A stretch of DNA of 64,000 bases from Herbaspirillum sp. AP02 (lineage in GTDB: Bacteria > Pseudomonadota > Gammaproteobacteria > Burkholderiales > Burkholderiaceae_D): positions 124,001-188,000 of the forward strand of contig NZ_JADWMY010000001.1 of assembly GCF_015767275.1 (NCBI RefSeq). The letters are read 5' to 3'. A program made the position numbers and the translations under genes. Positions within the stretch are counted from its first letter, which is position 1, and each line of letters starts with the position of its first letter. Shown here piece after piece: positions 51,864-60,252 of the stretch. The notes beneath the pieces were generated by a model. That model did not search any database. It was not told the origin of the DNA and saw only the letters and a program-made list of their open reading frames with translations.

Positions 51864-52796
51864 ATGGTTTCTCAAATCCTTCGTCGCGGATTGCTCCTGC
51901 TTCCTGCGCTTTTGTTGGCTGGGTGCAACACCGTCGTGATGAATCCTTCCGGCGACATCGCTAACCAGCAAGCGCGCCTGATCGTCATCTCGACCGCCTT
52001 GATGCTGCTCATCATCGTTCCGGTGATCATCCTGACGCTGCTGTTCGCATGGCGTTATCGCAAGGGCAATACTTCTGCTCCCTACGAGCCGGAATGGGAT
52101 CACTCGACCCGTCTGGAGCTGGTCATCTGGGGCGCGCCCCTGCTGATCATCATCGCCCTGGGCCTGTTGACCTGGATCACCACCCACACCCTGGACCCGT
52201 ACCGTCCGCTCTCGCGCATCGACGCCGAGCGTCCACTGGCACCGCAGGTCAAGCCGCTGGTGGTGGAAGTGGTGGCGCTGGACTGGAAGTGGCTGTTCAT
52301 CTATCCGGAACAAGGTATCGCTACTGTCAATGAGTTGGCCGCGCCGGTGGATGTTCCCATCCAGTTCAAGATTACCGCGTCCAATGTGATGAATTCCTTC
52401 TACATCCCCGCACTGGCCGGCCAGATCTACGCCATGCCGAGCATGGAGACCAAGCTGCACGCCGTCATCAACAAGGCTGGCGAATATGATGGTTTCTCGG
52501 CCAACTACAGCGGTGCCGGCTTCTCGCACATGCGCTTCAAGTTCCATGGCCTGGACCAGGCCGGCTTTGATGCCTGGGTGCAGAAGGCCAAGGCCGATTC
52601 CGGCAAGCTGGACCGTGCCGAGTACCTGAAGCTGGAACAGCCCAGCGAACGCGACCCGGCCCGCCTCATCGGCAGCGTCGAACCGAACCTGTTCCACGCC
52701 ATCGTGAACCGCTGCGTGGCTGCCAACACGGTTTGCATGGACCAGATGATGGCCACCGACCTGAACGTGAAACCGGGCCAGCAAAAGGCTGAATGA
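51864..52796 (+). CDS. cyoA: Cytochrome bo3 ubiquinol oxidase subunit II
   Basis: A 310-residue lipoprotein (lipobox LLLAGC with Cys21) with two membrane helices (about 40-62, 87-108) and a periplasmic cupredoxin-like domain. It keeps FLP-type marks such as VEVVALDWKWLFIYPEQGIA, IPALAGQIYAMPSM and FSANYSGAGFSHM but lacks the CuA ligand set of cytochrome c oxidases, as expected for a quinol oxidase. The enzyme is a proton-pumping terminal oxidase of the inner membrane. First gene of cyoABCD; the upstream palindromic element stands before its promoter. Confidence 0.95.
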   Translation: MVSQILRRGLLLLPALLLAGCNTVVMNPSGDIANQQARLIVISTALMLLIIVPVIILTLLFAWRYRKGNTSAPYEPEWDHSTRLELVIWGAPLLIIIALGLLTWITTHTLDPYRPLSRIDAERPLAPQVKPLVVEVVALDWKWLFIYPEQGIATVNELAAPVDVPIQFKITASNVMNSFYIPALAGQIYAMPSMETKLHAVINKAGEYDGFSANYSGAGFSHMRFKFHGLDQAGFDAWVQKAKADSGKLDRAEYLKLEQPSERDPARLIGSVEPNLFHAIVNRCVAANTVCMDQMMATDLNVKPGQQKAE

Positions 52797-52872
52797 TTTC
52801 CTTGCCTGGTAGCCGTATTAGCGCAGCAGAACACCGCTGCGCCCCAATTTCCTTTTTCCCCGGGAAGTAAAG

Positions 52873-54876
52873 ATGTCTGACAATTTTGACCTGATAAAGC
52901 TGATCTTCGGTCGCCTCAGTCTGGAAGCGATTCCATACCACGAGCCGATCCTGATCGCTACTTTCGCCATGGTGGCGCTGGGCGGCCTGGTGGTGCTGGG
53001 CCTGCTGACCAAATATCGTCTGTGGGGCATGCTGTGGCGCGACTGGTTCACCAGTATCGACCACAAGCGCATCGGCATCATGTACATCGTGCTGGCCATT
53101 GTCATGCTGCTGCGTGGCTTTGCCGATGCGGTGATGATGCGCGCACAGCAGGCCATCGCCTTCGGTGACAACGCCGGCTTCCTGCCGCCGCACCACTATG
53201 ACCAGGTGTTCACCGCCCACGGCGTGATCATGATCTTCTTCGTGGCCATGCCCCTGGTGACCGGTCTGATGAACTACGTCGTGCCGCTGCAGATCGGTGC
53301 GCGCGACGTGGCCTTCCCGTTCCTGAACAACTTCAGCTTCTGGATGACCACCTTCGGCGCGCTGCTGGTGATGGCCTCGCTGTTCGTGGGCGAATTCGCC
53401 CGCACCGGCTGGCTGGCCTATCCGCCGCTGTCGGGCATCCTGTACAGCCCTGACGTGGGGGTGGACTACTACATCTGGGCCTTGCAGGTGGCCGGGGTAG
53501 GGACGCTACTCTCCGGCATCAACCTGGTGGTGACCATCGTCAAGATGCGCGCCCCGGGCATGAACATGATGAAGATGCCGGTCTTCACCTGGACCTCGCT
53601 CTGCACCAACGTCTTGATCGTGGCTGCCTTCCCGGTGCTGACTGCCGTGCTGGCCATGCTGTCGCTGGACCGCGTCTTCGGCACCAACTTCTTCACCAAC
53701 GACATGGGCGGCAACGCCATGATGTACGTGAACCTGATCTGGATCTGGGGCCACCCCGAGGTCTACATCCTGGTGCTGCCGGCCTTCGGCGTGTTCTCTG
53801 AAATCGTCTCGACCTTCAGCGGCAAGCGTCTGTTCGGCTACACCTCCATGGTCTATGCGACCGTGGTGATCACCATCCTGTCCTACCTGGTGTGGCTGCA
53901 CCACTTCTTCACCATGGGTTCGGGCGCCAGCGTGAACTCGTTCTTCGGCATCACCACGATGATCATCTCGATCCCGACCGGTGCCAAGATCTTCAACTGG
54001 CTCTTCACGATGTACCGTGGTCGCATCCGCTTCGAAGTGCCGATGCTGTGGACCATCGGCTTCATGATCACCTTCGTCATCGGTGGCATGACCGGCGTGC
54101 TGCTGGCCGTTCCCCCGGCTGACTTCGTGCTGCACAACTCGCTGTTCCTGATCGCTCACTTCCACAACGTCATCATCGGCGGCGTGGTGTTCGGCATGTT
54201 CGCCGGCATCAACTTCTGGTTCCCGAAGGCCTTCGGCTTCAAGCTGAACCAGTTCTGGGGCAAGTGCTCGTTCTGGTTCTGGTTCGTGGGCTTCTACCTG
54301 GCCTTCATGCCGCTGTACGTGCTGGGCCTGATGGGCGTGACCCGTCGCATGAGCCACTTCGACGACCCGTCGCTGCAGATCTGGTTCGTGGTCGCTGCAC
54401 TGGGTGCCGGCCTGATCGCCCTGGGCATCGGTTCCTTCATCATGCAGATCGCCGTTTCGATTCGCGACCGCAAGAAGCTGGCCGACGTCACCGGCGACCC
54501 TTGGGATGCCCGTACCCTGGAATGGTCGACCTCCTCGCCGCCGCCTGCCTACAACTTCGCCTTCACCCCGGTCGTGCATGACAACGACGCCTGGGCTGAC
54601 ATGAAGAAGAACAAGTATCAGCGTCCGCTGGGTGACTTCGTGGAAATCCACATGCCCAAGAACACCGGTGCCGGCTTCATCATCGCTGCGCTGTCGGCAG
54701 TGCTGGGCTTCACCCTGATCTGGCACATGTGGCTGCCGGCCGTGGCAATCTTCGTAGCACTGGTTGCCGCCACCATCATCCATACCTTTAATTACAACCG
54801 CGACTACTACATCCCGGCCGACGAAGTCGTCCGTGTCGAAGCAGAGCGCACACGTCTGTTGAATAGCCATGTCTGA
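52873..54876 (+). CDS. cyoB: Cytochrome bo3 ubiquinol oxidase subunit I
   Basis: A 667-residue heme-copper oxidase subunit with about 15 membrane helices, carrying low-spin heme b, high-spin heme o and CuB. Seen: [19 protein letters not shown] (heme ligand His), [15 protein letters not shown] (CuB His and cross-linked Tyr), the LHHFFTMG His pair and [20 protein letters not shown] (heme His ligands). The extra N- and C-terminal helices ([16 protein letters not shown] start; [19 protein letters not shown]) are typical of CyoB. It overlaps cyoC by 8 nt. Confidence 0.97.
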   Translation: MSDNFDLIKLIFGRLSLEAIPYHEPILIATFAMVALGGLVVLGLLTKYRLWGMLWRDWFTSIDHKRIGIMYIVLAIVMLLRGFADAVMMRAQQAIAFGDNAGFLPPHHYDQVFTAHGVIMIFFVAMPLVTGLMNYVVPLQIGARDVAFPFLNNFSFWMTTFGALLVMASLFVGEFARTGWLAYPPLSGILYSPDVGVDYYIWALQVAGVGTLLSGINLVVTIVKMRAPGMNMMKMPVFTWTSLCTNVLIVAAFPVLTAVLAMLSLDRVFGTNFFTNDMGGNAMMYVNLIWIWGHPEVYILVLPAFGVFSEIVSTFSGKRLFGYTSMVYATVVITILSYLVWLHHFFTMGSGASVNSFFGITTMIISIPTGAKIFNWLFTMYRGRIRFEVPMLWTIGFMITFVIGGMTGVLLAVPPADFVLHNSLFLIAHFHNVIIGGVVFGMFAGINFWFPKAFGFKLNQFWGKCSFWFWFVGFYLAFMPLYVLGLMGVTRRMSHFDDPSLQIWFVVAALGAGLIALGIGSFIMQIAVSIRDRKKLADVTGDPWDARTLEWSTSSPPPAYNFAFTPVVHDNDAWADMKKNKYQRPLGDFVEIHMPKNTGAGFIIAALSAVLGFTLIWHMWLPAVAIFVALVAATIIHTFNYNRDYYIPADEVVRVEAERTRLLNSHV

Positions 54877-55495
54877 AGCAATCAACCACACGGCCGACGC
54901 GACGCCTAGCTCGCGCTATTTCGTCCGCCATCACCATCCAGAGAACGGCACCCTGCTGGGCTTCTGGATCTACCTGATGAGCGATTGCCTGATCTTCGCC
55001 TGCCTGTTTGCGTGCTATGCCGTGCTCGGCCGCAACTACGCCGGCGGCCCGACCGGCGCCGAGCTGTTCGACCTGCCGCTGGTGGCGCTGAACACCGCGC
55101 TGCTGCTGCTGTCGTCGATCACCTACGGCTTCGCCATGCTGGCCATGCAGGCCAAGAAGCAGCAGAACACCATCATCTGGCTGATCATCACCGGTCTGCT
55201 GGGTGCCGGCTTCATCTACTTCGAACTGTATGAGTTCCTGCACCTGATCCACGAAGGCGCCGGCCCGACCCGCAGCGGTTTCCTGACCTCGTTCTTCGCC
55301 CTGGTCGGTACCCACGGTCTGCACGTCACCTTCGGCATCATCTGGTTGATCGTGCTGCTGTTCCAGATCAACAAGCATGGTCTGACCGAAGCCAACGGCC
55401 GTCGCCTGATGTGCCTGTCGATGTTCTGGCACTTCCTGGACGTGGTCTGGATCGGTGTCTTCACCTTTGTCTATCTGATGGGAGTCCTGCCATGA
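54869..55495 (+). CDS. cyoC: Cytochrome bo3 ubiquinol oxidase subunit III
   Basis: A 208-residue integral membrane subunit with five hydrophobic helices, the usual number for CyoC. Typical segments are [27 protein letters not shown]-like start, [20 protein letters not shown] and [14 protein letters not shown], ending [18 protein letters not shown]. It stabilises the oxidase core. Overlaps cyoB by 8 nt and cyoD by ATGA. Confidence 0.96.
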   Translation: MSEAINHTADATPSSRYFVRHHHPENGTLLGFWIYLMSDCLIFACLFACYAVLGRNYAGGPTGAELFDLPLVALNTALLLLSSITYGFAMLAMQAKKQQNTIIWLIITGLLGAGFIYFELYEFLHLIHEGAGPTRSGFLTSFFALVGTHGLHVTFGIIWLIVLLFQINKHGLTEANGRRLMCLSMFWHFLDVVWIGVFTFVYLMGVLP

Positions 55496-55968
55496 GCCGC
55501 GGCCACCAAGAACACCCGGCCCGTCCGATGGGCCACCACGATGACCATGGCCACGGTCATGGTCATGGCGACCACGCCGCGCATGGCACGATGAAGGATT
55601 ACGTTACCGGCTTCGTGCTGGCCGTGATCCTGACCGCGATTCCGTTCTGGATGGTGATGAACAAGTCCATCTCCAGTTCGGCCACGCTGGGCATCGTGCT
55701 GCTGGCCTTCGCCGCCGTGCAGATCGTGGTGCATATCAAGTACTTCCTGCACATGAACGGCAAGTCCGAAGGTGGCTGGAACATGCTGGCGATGATCTTC
55801 ACCATCGTCATCGTGGTCATCACTCTGTCCGGTTCGCTGTGGGTCATGTATCACCTGAACCACAACATGATGCCGACCATGTCGCCGGAAAACATGCCGA
55901 CCGAAACTGTCCCGCAATCGATGCAGGGCATGCAGGGTATGCAACACGGCGCAGCCCAATCGAAATGA
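55492..55968 (+). CDS. cyoD: Cytochrome bo3 subunit IV with His-rich and Met-rich extensions
   Basis: A 158-residue CyoD. The core (about 33-125) has three membrane helices, with [17 protein letters not shown] and [11 protein letters not shown] as family marks. CyoD is normally about 110 residues; here an N-terminal tail holds ten His in the first 31 residues ([14 protein letters not shown]) and a C-terminal tail holds seven Met in the last 35 or so ([19 protein letters not shown]). Such runs often bind copper or other metal, so these extensions might help copper supply to CuB; that is inference. It overlaps SURF1 by 4 nt. No cyoE (heme O synthase) follows in this window. Confidence 0.93.
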   Translation: MSRGHQEHPARPMGHHDDHGHGHGHGDHAAHGTMKDYVTGFVLAVILTAIPFWMVMNKSISSSATLGIVLLAFAAVQIVVHIKYFLHMNGKSEGGWNMLAMIFTIVIVVITLSGSLWVMYHLNHNMMPTMSPENMPTETVPQSMQGMQGMQHGAAQSK

Positions 55969-56810
55969 GCCCGACGCCGAATCATGGCGTGAAGCAGGGC
56001 AAAGAAAGCGGAGCGGCGCAAGCCGCTCCGGTATCCCGCACAAAGGCCAGCCTGCTGTTGCTGACCCTCTTGGCGGGATTTTTCTTTCTGGTCTTCGCTG
56101 CGCTGGGAAGCTGGCAGGTCTATCGCCTGCAATGGAAGCTGGATCTGATCGCCAAGGTCGATGCCCGCGTGCACGCCGCACCGGTGGCCGCCCCTGGGCC
56201 CCAGGAATGGCCACAGGTCTCGGCAGAACGTGACGAGTATCGCCGCGTGAGTCTGGCTGGCCGCTACTTGTACAGCAAGACCGTGGCCGTGCAGGCCAGC
56301 ACCGACCTGGGTAGCGGCGCCTGGCTCGTGACGCCGTTGCAACTGGTCGACGGCACGCTGGTGTTGGTCAATCGCGGCTTCGTCAACGTCTCGCCGCTCA
56401 AGCTGGACGCCATGGCACTGGCCGATGCGCCGGTCGGTCAGACCACGCAAGTCGTCGGTCTGCTGCGCATGAGCGAGCAGGGCGGTGGCTTCCTGCGCAG
56501 CAATGACGCTGCCCAGAACCGCTGGTACTCGCGCGACGTCAAGGCCATCGCGCAAGCGCGTGGCCTGTCGGATGCGGCGCCGTACTTCGTCGATGCCGAC
56601 AAGCCTTCGGCCGAAGCCAATGCCGCTGTAGCACCGGATGCGCAGAAACCGGTCGGTGGCCTGACCGTGATTGCCTTCCACAACAGCCATCTGGTCTATG
56701 CCCTGACCTGGTATGCCCTGGCCCTGATGTCGCTGGGTGCCGGCTACTGGCTGATCCGTGATGAGCGCCGTTGGCGGCAGCGCATCCAGGCCGCCCGCGT
56801 CCAGGACTGA
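55965..56810 (+). CDS. SURF1 family oxidase-assembly protein
   Basis: A 281-residue inner-membrane protein with the SURF1 layout: TM1 near 30-55 (LLLLTLLAGFFFLVFAALGSWQ in part), a periplasmic core with LVTPLQLVDGTLVLVNRGFV and a second TM near 248-265 (VYALTWYALALMSLGAGYWL). SURF1 helps insert heme (usually heme A) into aa3 oxidases. Here it is fused into a bo3 quinol-oxidase operon (4-nt overlap with cyoD), so it probably delivers heme O or protects this oxidase. The overlap decides for ATG 55965 over the upstream frame. Confidence 0.93.
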   Translation: MSPTPNHGVKQGKESGAAQAAPVSRTKASLLLLTLLAGFFFLVFAALGSWQVYRLQWKLDLIAKVDARVHAAPVAAPGPQEWPQVSAERDEYRRVSLAGRYLYSKTVAVQASTDLGSGAWLVTPLQLVDGTLVLVNRGFVNVSPLKLDAMALADAPVGQTTQVVGLLRMSEQGGGFLRSNDAAQNRWYSRDVKAIAQARGLSDAAPYFVDADKPSAEANAAVAPDAQKPVGGLTVIAFHNSHLVYALTWYALALMSLGAGYWLIRDERRWRQRIQAARVQD

Positions 56811-56815
56811 GGCGC

Positions 56816-58198
56816 ATGACTGCCGCCGATACCGTCGCCAAGCGCAAGACGCTGCGGGAGCGCTGGCAGCGCCTGCGCCAGGGGGAGCAGAACCCGGCCG
56901 CCCACCAGAACATGCTGCTGTTGATCCAGCTGCGCTGGCTGGCGGTATTGGGGCAGGTGTCCACCATTGCCTTCGTGGTGCTGGTGTTCGACCTGCACCT
57001 GCCGCTGCCGCATATGCTGGAGGTGCTGTCCTGCCTGATCGCCTTCAACATCGCCAGCCACCTGCGCTGGCACGAGCGACGCATCGCCACCAATGCCGAA
57101 CTGTTCCTGGCCTTGCTGGTGGACGTGGCGGTGCTGACCTTCCAGCTCTATCTGAGCGGCGGCATCACCAATCCCTTCGCCTTCCTCTACCTGATGCAGA
57201 TCATCCTCTCGGCCGTGCTGTTGAAGCCCTGGTCGAGCTGGGCCATCGTCGGCGTCACCATGGTCTGCCTGGCCGGGCTGGCGTTGTTTTCCGAACCGCT
57301 GGCCTTGCCGCCGGATCACAATGCCGGCCTGCTGAGCCTGTATGTGGAAGGCACCCTGATCTGCTTTCTGCTCAACGCTGGCTTGATGGTGTTTTTCATC
57401 ACCCGTATCAGCAGCAACCTGCGTGCCGGCGACGCCTTGCTGGCCGACCTGCGCCAGCGCGCCGCCGAGGAAGATCACATTGTGCGCATGGGCTTGCTGG
57501 CCTCCGGCGCGGCCCATGAACTGGGAACGCCGCTGGCGACCGTCTCGGTCATCCTCGGCGACTGGAAGCGCATGCCCGACATCAGCCAGCGCCAGGACAT
57601 GCTGGACGACATCGCCGAGATGGAAGCCCAGCTGCAGCGCTGCAAGTCCATCGTCAGCGGCGTGCTGCTCTCGGCCGGCCAGGCCCGTGGCGAATCTTCC
57701 ATCAAGACCACCCTCAACACCTTCCTCGACAGCGTAGCCGAGGACTGGCGCAAGACCCGCCCGGTGGAAGTCTTCCAGTATCGCAACCTGATTGATCAGG
57801 ACGTGCCGGTGGCCTTTGACTCGGCCATCAAGCAGATGCTGGGCAATGTGCTGGACAATGCCTTCGAGGTCTCGCCACACTGGCTGGCGCTGGAGGTCAG
57901 GCGCGAGGGCGATCTGTTGCTGATGGAAGTGACCGACCAGGGGCCGGGCTTCCCGGACTGGATGATCAACCAGATCGGCAAGCCCTACCAGTCCACCAAG
58001 GGCAAGCCCGGTCGTGGACTGGGCCTGTTCTTCGTGGTCAACGTCGCGCGCAAGCTGGGTGGGCGGGTCTGGGCCCGCCATCGCAGCGGTGGCGGCGCCT
58101 GTGTCACGCTGGAGTTGCCGCTATCGGCCATCAGCCTGGAAAGCCCGTCCGAGGCCGCACCGGGCAGCGTCGCACCGGATTTTCCGACCGGCGCTTGA
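56816..58198 (+). CDS. regB: Redox sensor histidine kinase, RegB/PrrB/ActS family
   Basis: A 460-residue membrane kinase with six hydrophobic helices (about 35-200). The quinone-site motif GGITNPF is at 115-121. The H-box is LASGAAHELGTPLATVS with H234. A redox-active Cys, C276, lies in LQRCKSIVSGVLLS, matching the redox box of RegB. HATPase_c follows with NVLDNAFEVSP and GRGLGLFFV. RegB-type kinases turn down with oxidised quinone and high oxygen, and activate RegA when reduced. Position right after cyoABCD-SURF1, 5 nt away, suggests cotranscription and feedback control of the oxidase. Start ATG 56816. Confidence 0.92.
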   Translation: MTAADTVAKRKTLRERWQRLRQGEQNPAAHQNMLLLIQLRWLAVLGQVSTIAFVVLVFDLHLPLPHMLEVLSCLIAFNIASHLRWHERRIATNAELFLALLVDVAVLTFQLYLSGGITNPFAFLYLMQIILSAVLLKPWSSWAIVGVTMVCLAGLALFSEPLALPPDHNAGLLSLYVEGTLICFLLNAGLMVFFITRISSNLRAGDALLADLRQRAAEEDHIVRMGLLASGAAHELGTPLATVSVILGDWKRMPDISQRQDMLDDIAEMEAQLQRCKSIVSGVLLSAGQARGESSIKTTLNTFLDSVAEDWRKTRPVEVFQYRNLIDQDVPVAFDSAIKQMLGNVLDNAFEVSPHWLALEVRREGDLLLMEVTDQGPGFPDWMINQIGKPYQSTKGKPGRGLGLFFVVNVARKLGGRVWARHRSGGGACVTLELPLSAISLESPSEAAPGSVAPDFPTGA

Positions 58199-58324
58199 TG
58201 TGACGCAAGCCGCGCCTGAAGCGCATTTGACTGCCATCATTCCTTTTTCTTTTGCTCGCTGCCATGCCTGGTGCCGTCTCGACATACAATAGCGCCCTGG
58301 GAAAGCAGATAGAAGAAATAGGGA

Positions 58325-58867
58325 ATGTACATGCCGGCTGATCGCCTGCTCCTGATCATTGAGGACGATGCCGCCTTCGCACGCACCTTGGGGCGCTCCT
58401 TCGAACGCCGTGGCTACACCGTATTGCTTGCCGCCAGCCAGGAAGAAGCGGCGGCCCACCTCAGGCAACACCAGCCCGGCTATGCCGTGGTCGACCTGAA
58501 GCTCGGTGGCAACGCCTCCGGCCTGGCCTGCGTGCAGATGCTGCATGCTCACGACGAGGCCATGCTGATCGTGGTGCTCACCGGATTTGCCAGCATCACC
58601 ACGGCGGTGGAAGCCATCAAGCTGGGCGCCTGCCAGTACCTCGCCAAGCCCTCCAATACCGACGACATCGAAGCCGCCTTCGGCCACGTGGCCGGCGCCT
58701 CCGAGGTCGAATTGCCGGCCCGCGCCACCTCCATCAAGACCCTGGAATGGGAGCGCATCCACGAAGTGCTGGTCGAGACCGATTTCAACATCTCCGAAAC
58801 CGCCCGCCGACTCGGCATGCACCGCCGCACCCTGGCGCGCAAACTGGAAAAGCAGCGGGTCAAGTAA
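58325..58867 (+). CDS. regA: Response regulator, RegA/PrrA/ActR family
   Basis: A 180-residue regulator: receiver with E13/D14/D15, acceptor D57 in AVVDLKLGGNASG, Thr in VVLTGFAS and Lys in YLAKPSNTDD, a short Pro/Ala linker and a Fis-type HTH at the C-terminus (SETARRLGMHRRTLARKLEK). This is the typical RegA pattern with a nearly invariant HTH. It partners the preceding RegB. RegA controls respiration, nitrogen and carbon metabolism with oxygen. It stands 126 nt after regB. Confidence 0.93.
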   Translation: MYMPADRLLLIIEDDAAFARTLGRSFERRGYTVLLAASQEEAAAHLRQHQPGYAVVDLKLGGNASGLACVQMLHAHDEAMLIVVLTGFASITTAVEAIKLGACQYLAKPSNTDDIEAAFGHVAGASEVELPARATSIKTLEWERIHEVLVETDFNISETARRLGMHRRTLARKLEKQRVK

Positions 58868-58980
58868 GCATCAAGCATGCAAGCGCTCGGGCAGCGCCAG
58901 GGCAGGGCGCCAACGGTTATCATGACGCGCGCAATGACGCCCGCAGATCAGGCAAGGCCATCTCATCAAAAGGGAATGAC

Positions 58981-60207
58981 GTGAAACAGTTCAACTTCCA
59001 GTTCGACTTCCGGCGCAGCATCCTGTGGGCGGCCAGTGCCGCCGTCCTGTCCCTGGCCAGCGGCACCGCCAGCGCCCAGGAGACCATCAAGATCGGCGAG
59101 ATCAATAGCTACAAGGCGCAACCGGCCTTCCTGGAGCCGTATCGCCGTGGCTGGGAAATGGCGCTTGATGAAGTCAATGCCGCCGGTGGCGTGCTGGGCA
59201 AGAAACTGGAAGTGATTGCCCGCGACGACAACGGCAACCCCGGTGACTCCGTGCGCGTGGCAGAGGAATTGATGGCCCGCGAACGGGTGGCCTTGCTGTT
59301 TGGCGGCTTCCTCTCCAACACCGGCCTGGCGCTGACCGATTACGCCCGCCAGCACAAGGTGTTCTTCCTCGCCGCTGAGCCCCTGACCGACAAGATCGTC
59401 TGGCAGAACGGCAACAAGTACACCTATCGCCTGCGCCCCTCCACCTACATGCTGGTGGCCTCGGTGGTCAAGGAAGCGGTCAAGCTGAAAAAGAAGCGCT
59501 GGGCCATCGTCTACCCCAACTATGAATACGGCCAGTCGGCCGTGGCCAGCTTCAAGACCCTCATGAAGCAGGCCCAGCCCGATGTGGAGTTCGTGGTCGA
59601 GCAGGCGCCGCCGTTGGGCAAGATCGATGCCGGTGCGGTGACCCAGGCCCTGGCCGACGCCAAGCCCGATGCCATCTTCAACGCACTGTTCGCGGCCGAC
59701 CTTGGCAAGTTCGTGCGGGAAGGCAATACCCGTGGCCTGTTCGACCATGTGGAAGTGGTCTCGCTGTTGACCGGCGAGCCGGAATACCTGGATCCGCTGA
59801 AGAACGAAGCCCCGCAGAACTGGATCGTCACCGGCTATCCCTGGTATGCGATCAATACGCCCGAGCACAAGAAGTTCGTCGATGCCTACCGCAAGAAATT
59901 CAATGACTACCCCCGCAACGGTTCGCTGGTCGGCTACAGTGCCCTGATGTCGATCGCGGCCGGCATCAGGAAGGCCGGCAGTACCGATGCCGACAAGTTG
60001 GCCGCCGCCTTCTCCGGCCTGCAGGTCGAGACCCCGGTGGCCAGCATCGTCTACCGTGCGCAGGATCACCAGTCCACTCTGGGCGCCTTCGTCGGTCGTA
60101 CCGGCATCAAGGACGGCAAGGGCATCATGACCAGCTTCAGCTATGTCGATGGCGCCAGCCTGCAATTGCCCGATGCCGAAGTCAGGAAACTGCGCCCGGC
60201 CGATTGA
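58981..60207 (+). CDS. ABC transporter periplasmic substrate-binding protein (LivK type)
   Basis: A 408-residue periplasmic protein with a Sec signal peptide (MKQFNFQFDFRRSILWAASA then AVLSLASGTASAQE). The mature part is a type I periplasmic binding fold: IKIGEINSYKAQPAFLEPYR, AGGVLGKKLEVIARDDNGNP, FGGFLSNTGLALTDYAR and WAIVYPNYEYGQSAVASFK. The start is GTG 58981 with AAGGGA upstream; the longer frame is rejected. The clade is Leu/Ile/Val, amide or urea binding; substrate undetermined. It heads an operon with the fused permease and two ATPases. Confidence 0.93.
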   Translation: MKQFNFQFDFRRSILWAASAAVLSLASGTASAQETIKIGEINSYKAQPAFLEPYRRGWEMALDEVNAAGGVLGKKLEVIARDDNGNPGDSVRVAEELMARERVALLFGGFLSNTGLALTDYARQHKVFFLAAEPLTDKIVWQNGNKYTYRLRPSTYMLVASVVKEAVKLKKKRWAIVYPNYEYGQSAVASFKTLMKQAQPDVEFVVEQAPPLGKIDAGAVTQALADAKPDAIFNALFAADLGKFVREGNTRGLFDHVEVVSLLTGEPEYLDPLKNEAPQNWIVTGYPWYAINTPEHKKFVDAYRKKFNDYPRNGSLVGYSALMSIAAGIRKAGSTDADKLAAAFSGLQVETPVASIVYRAQDHQSTLGAFVGRTGIKDGKGIMTSFSYVDGASLQLPDAEVRKLRPAD

Positions 60208-60252
60208 GTTGGCGTGTGGTGATCCTCCTTTCAAGCGAGCGCCCGTGACGCC

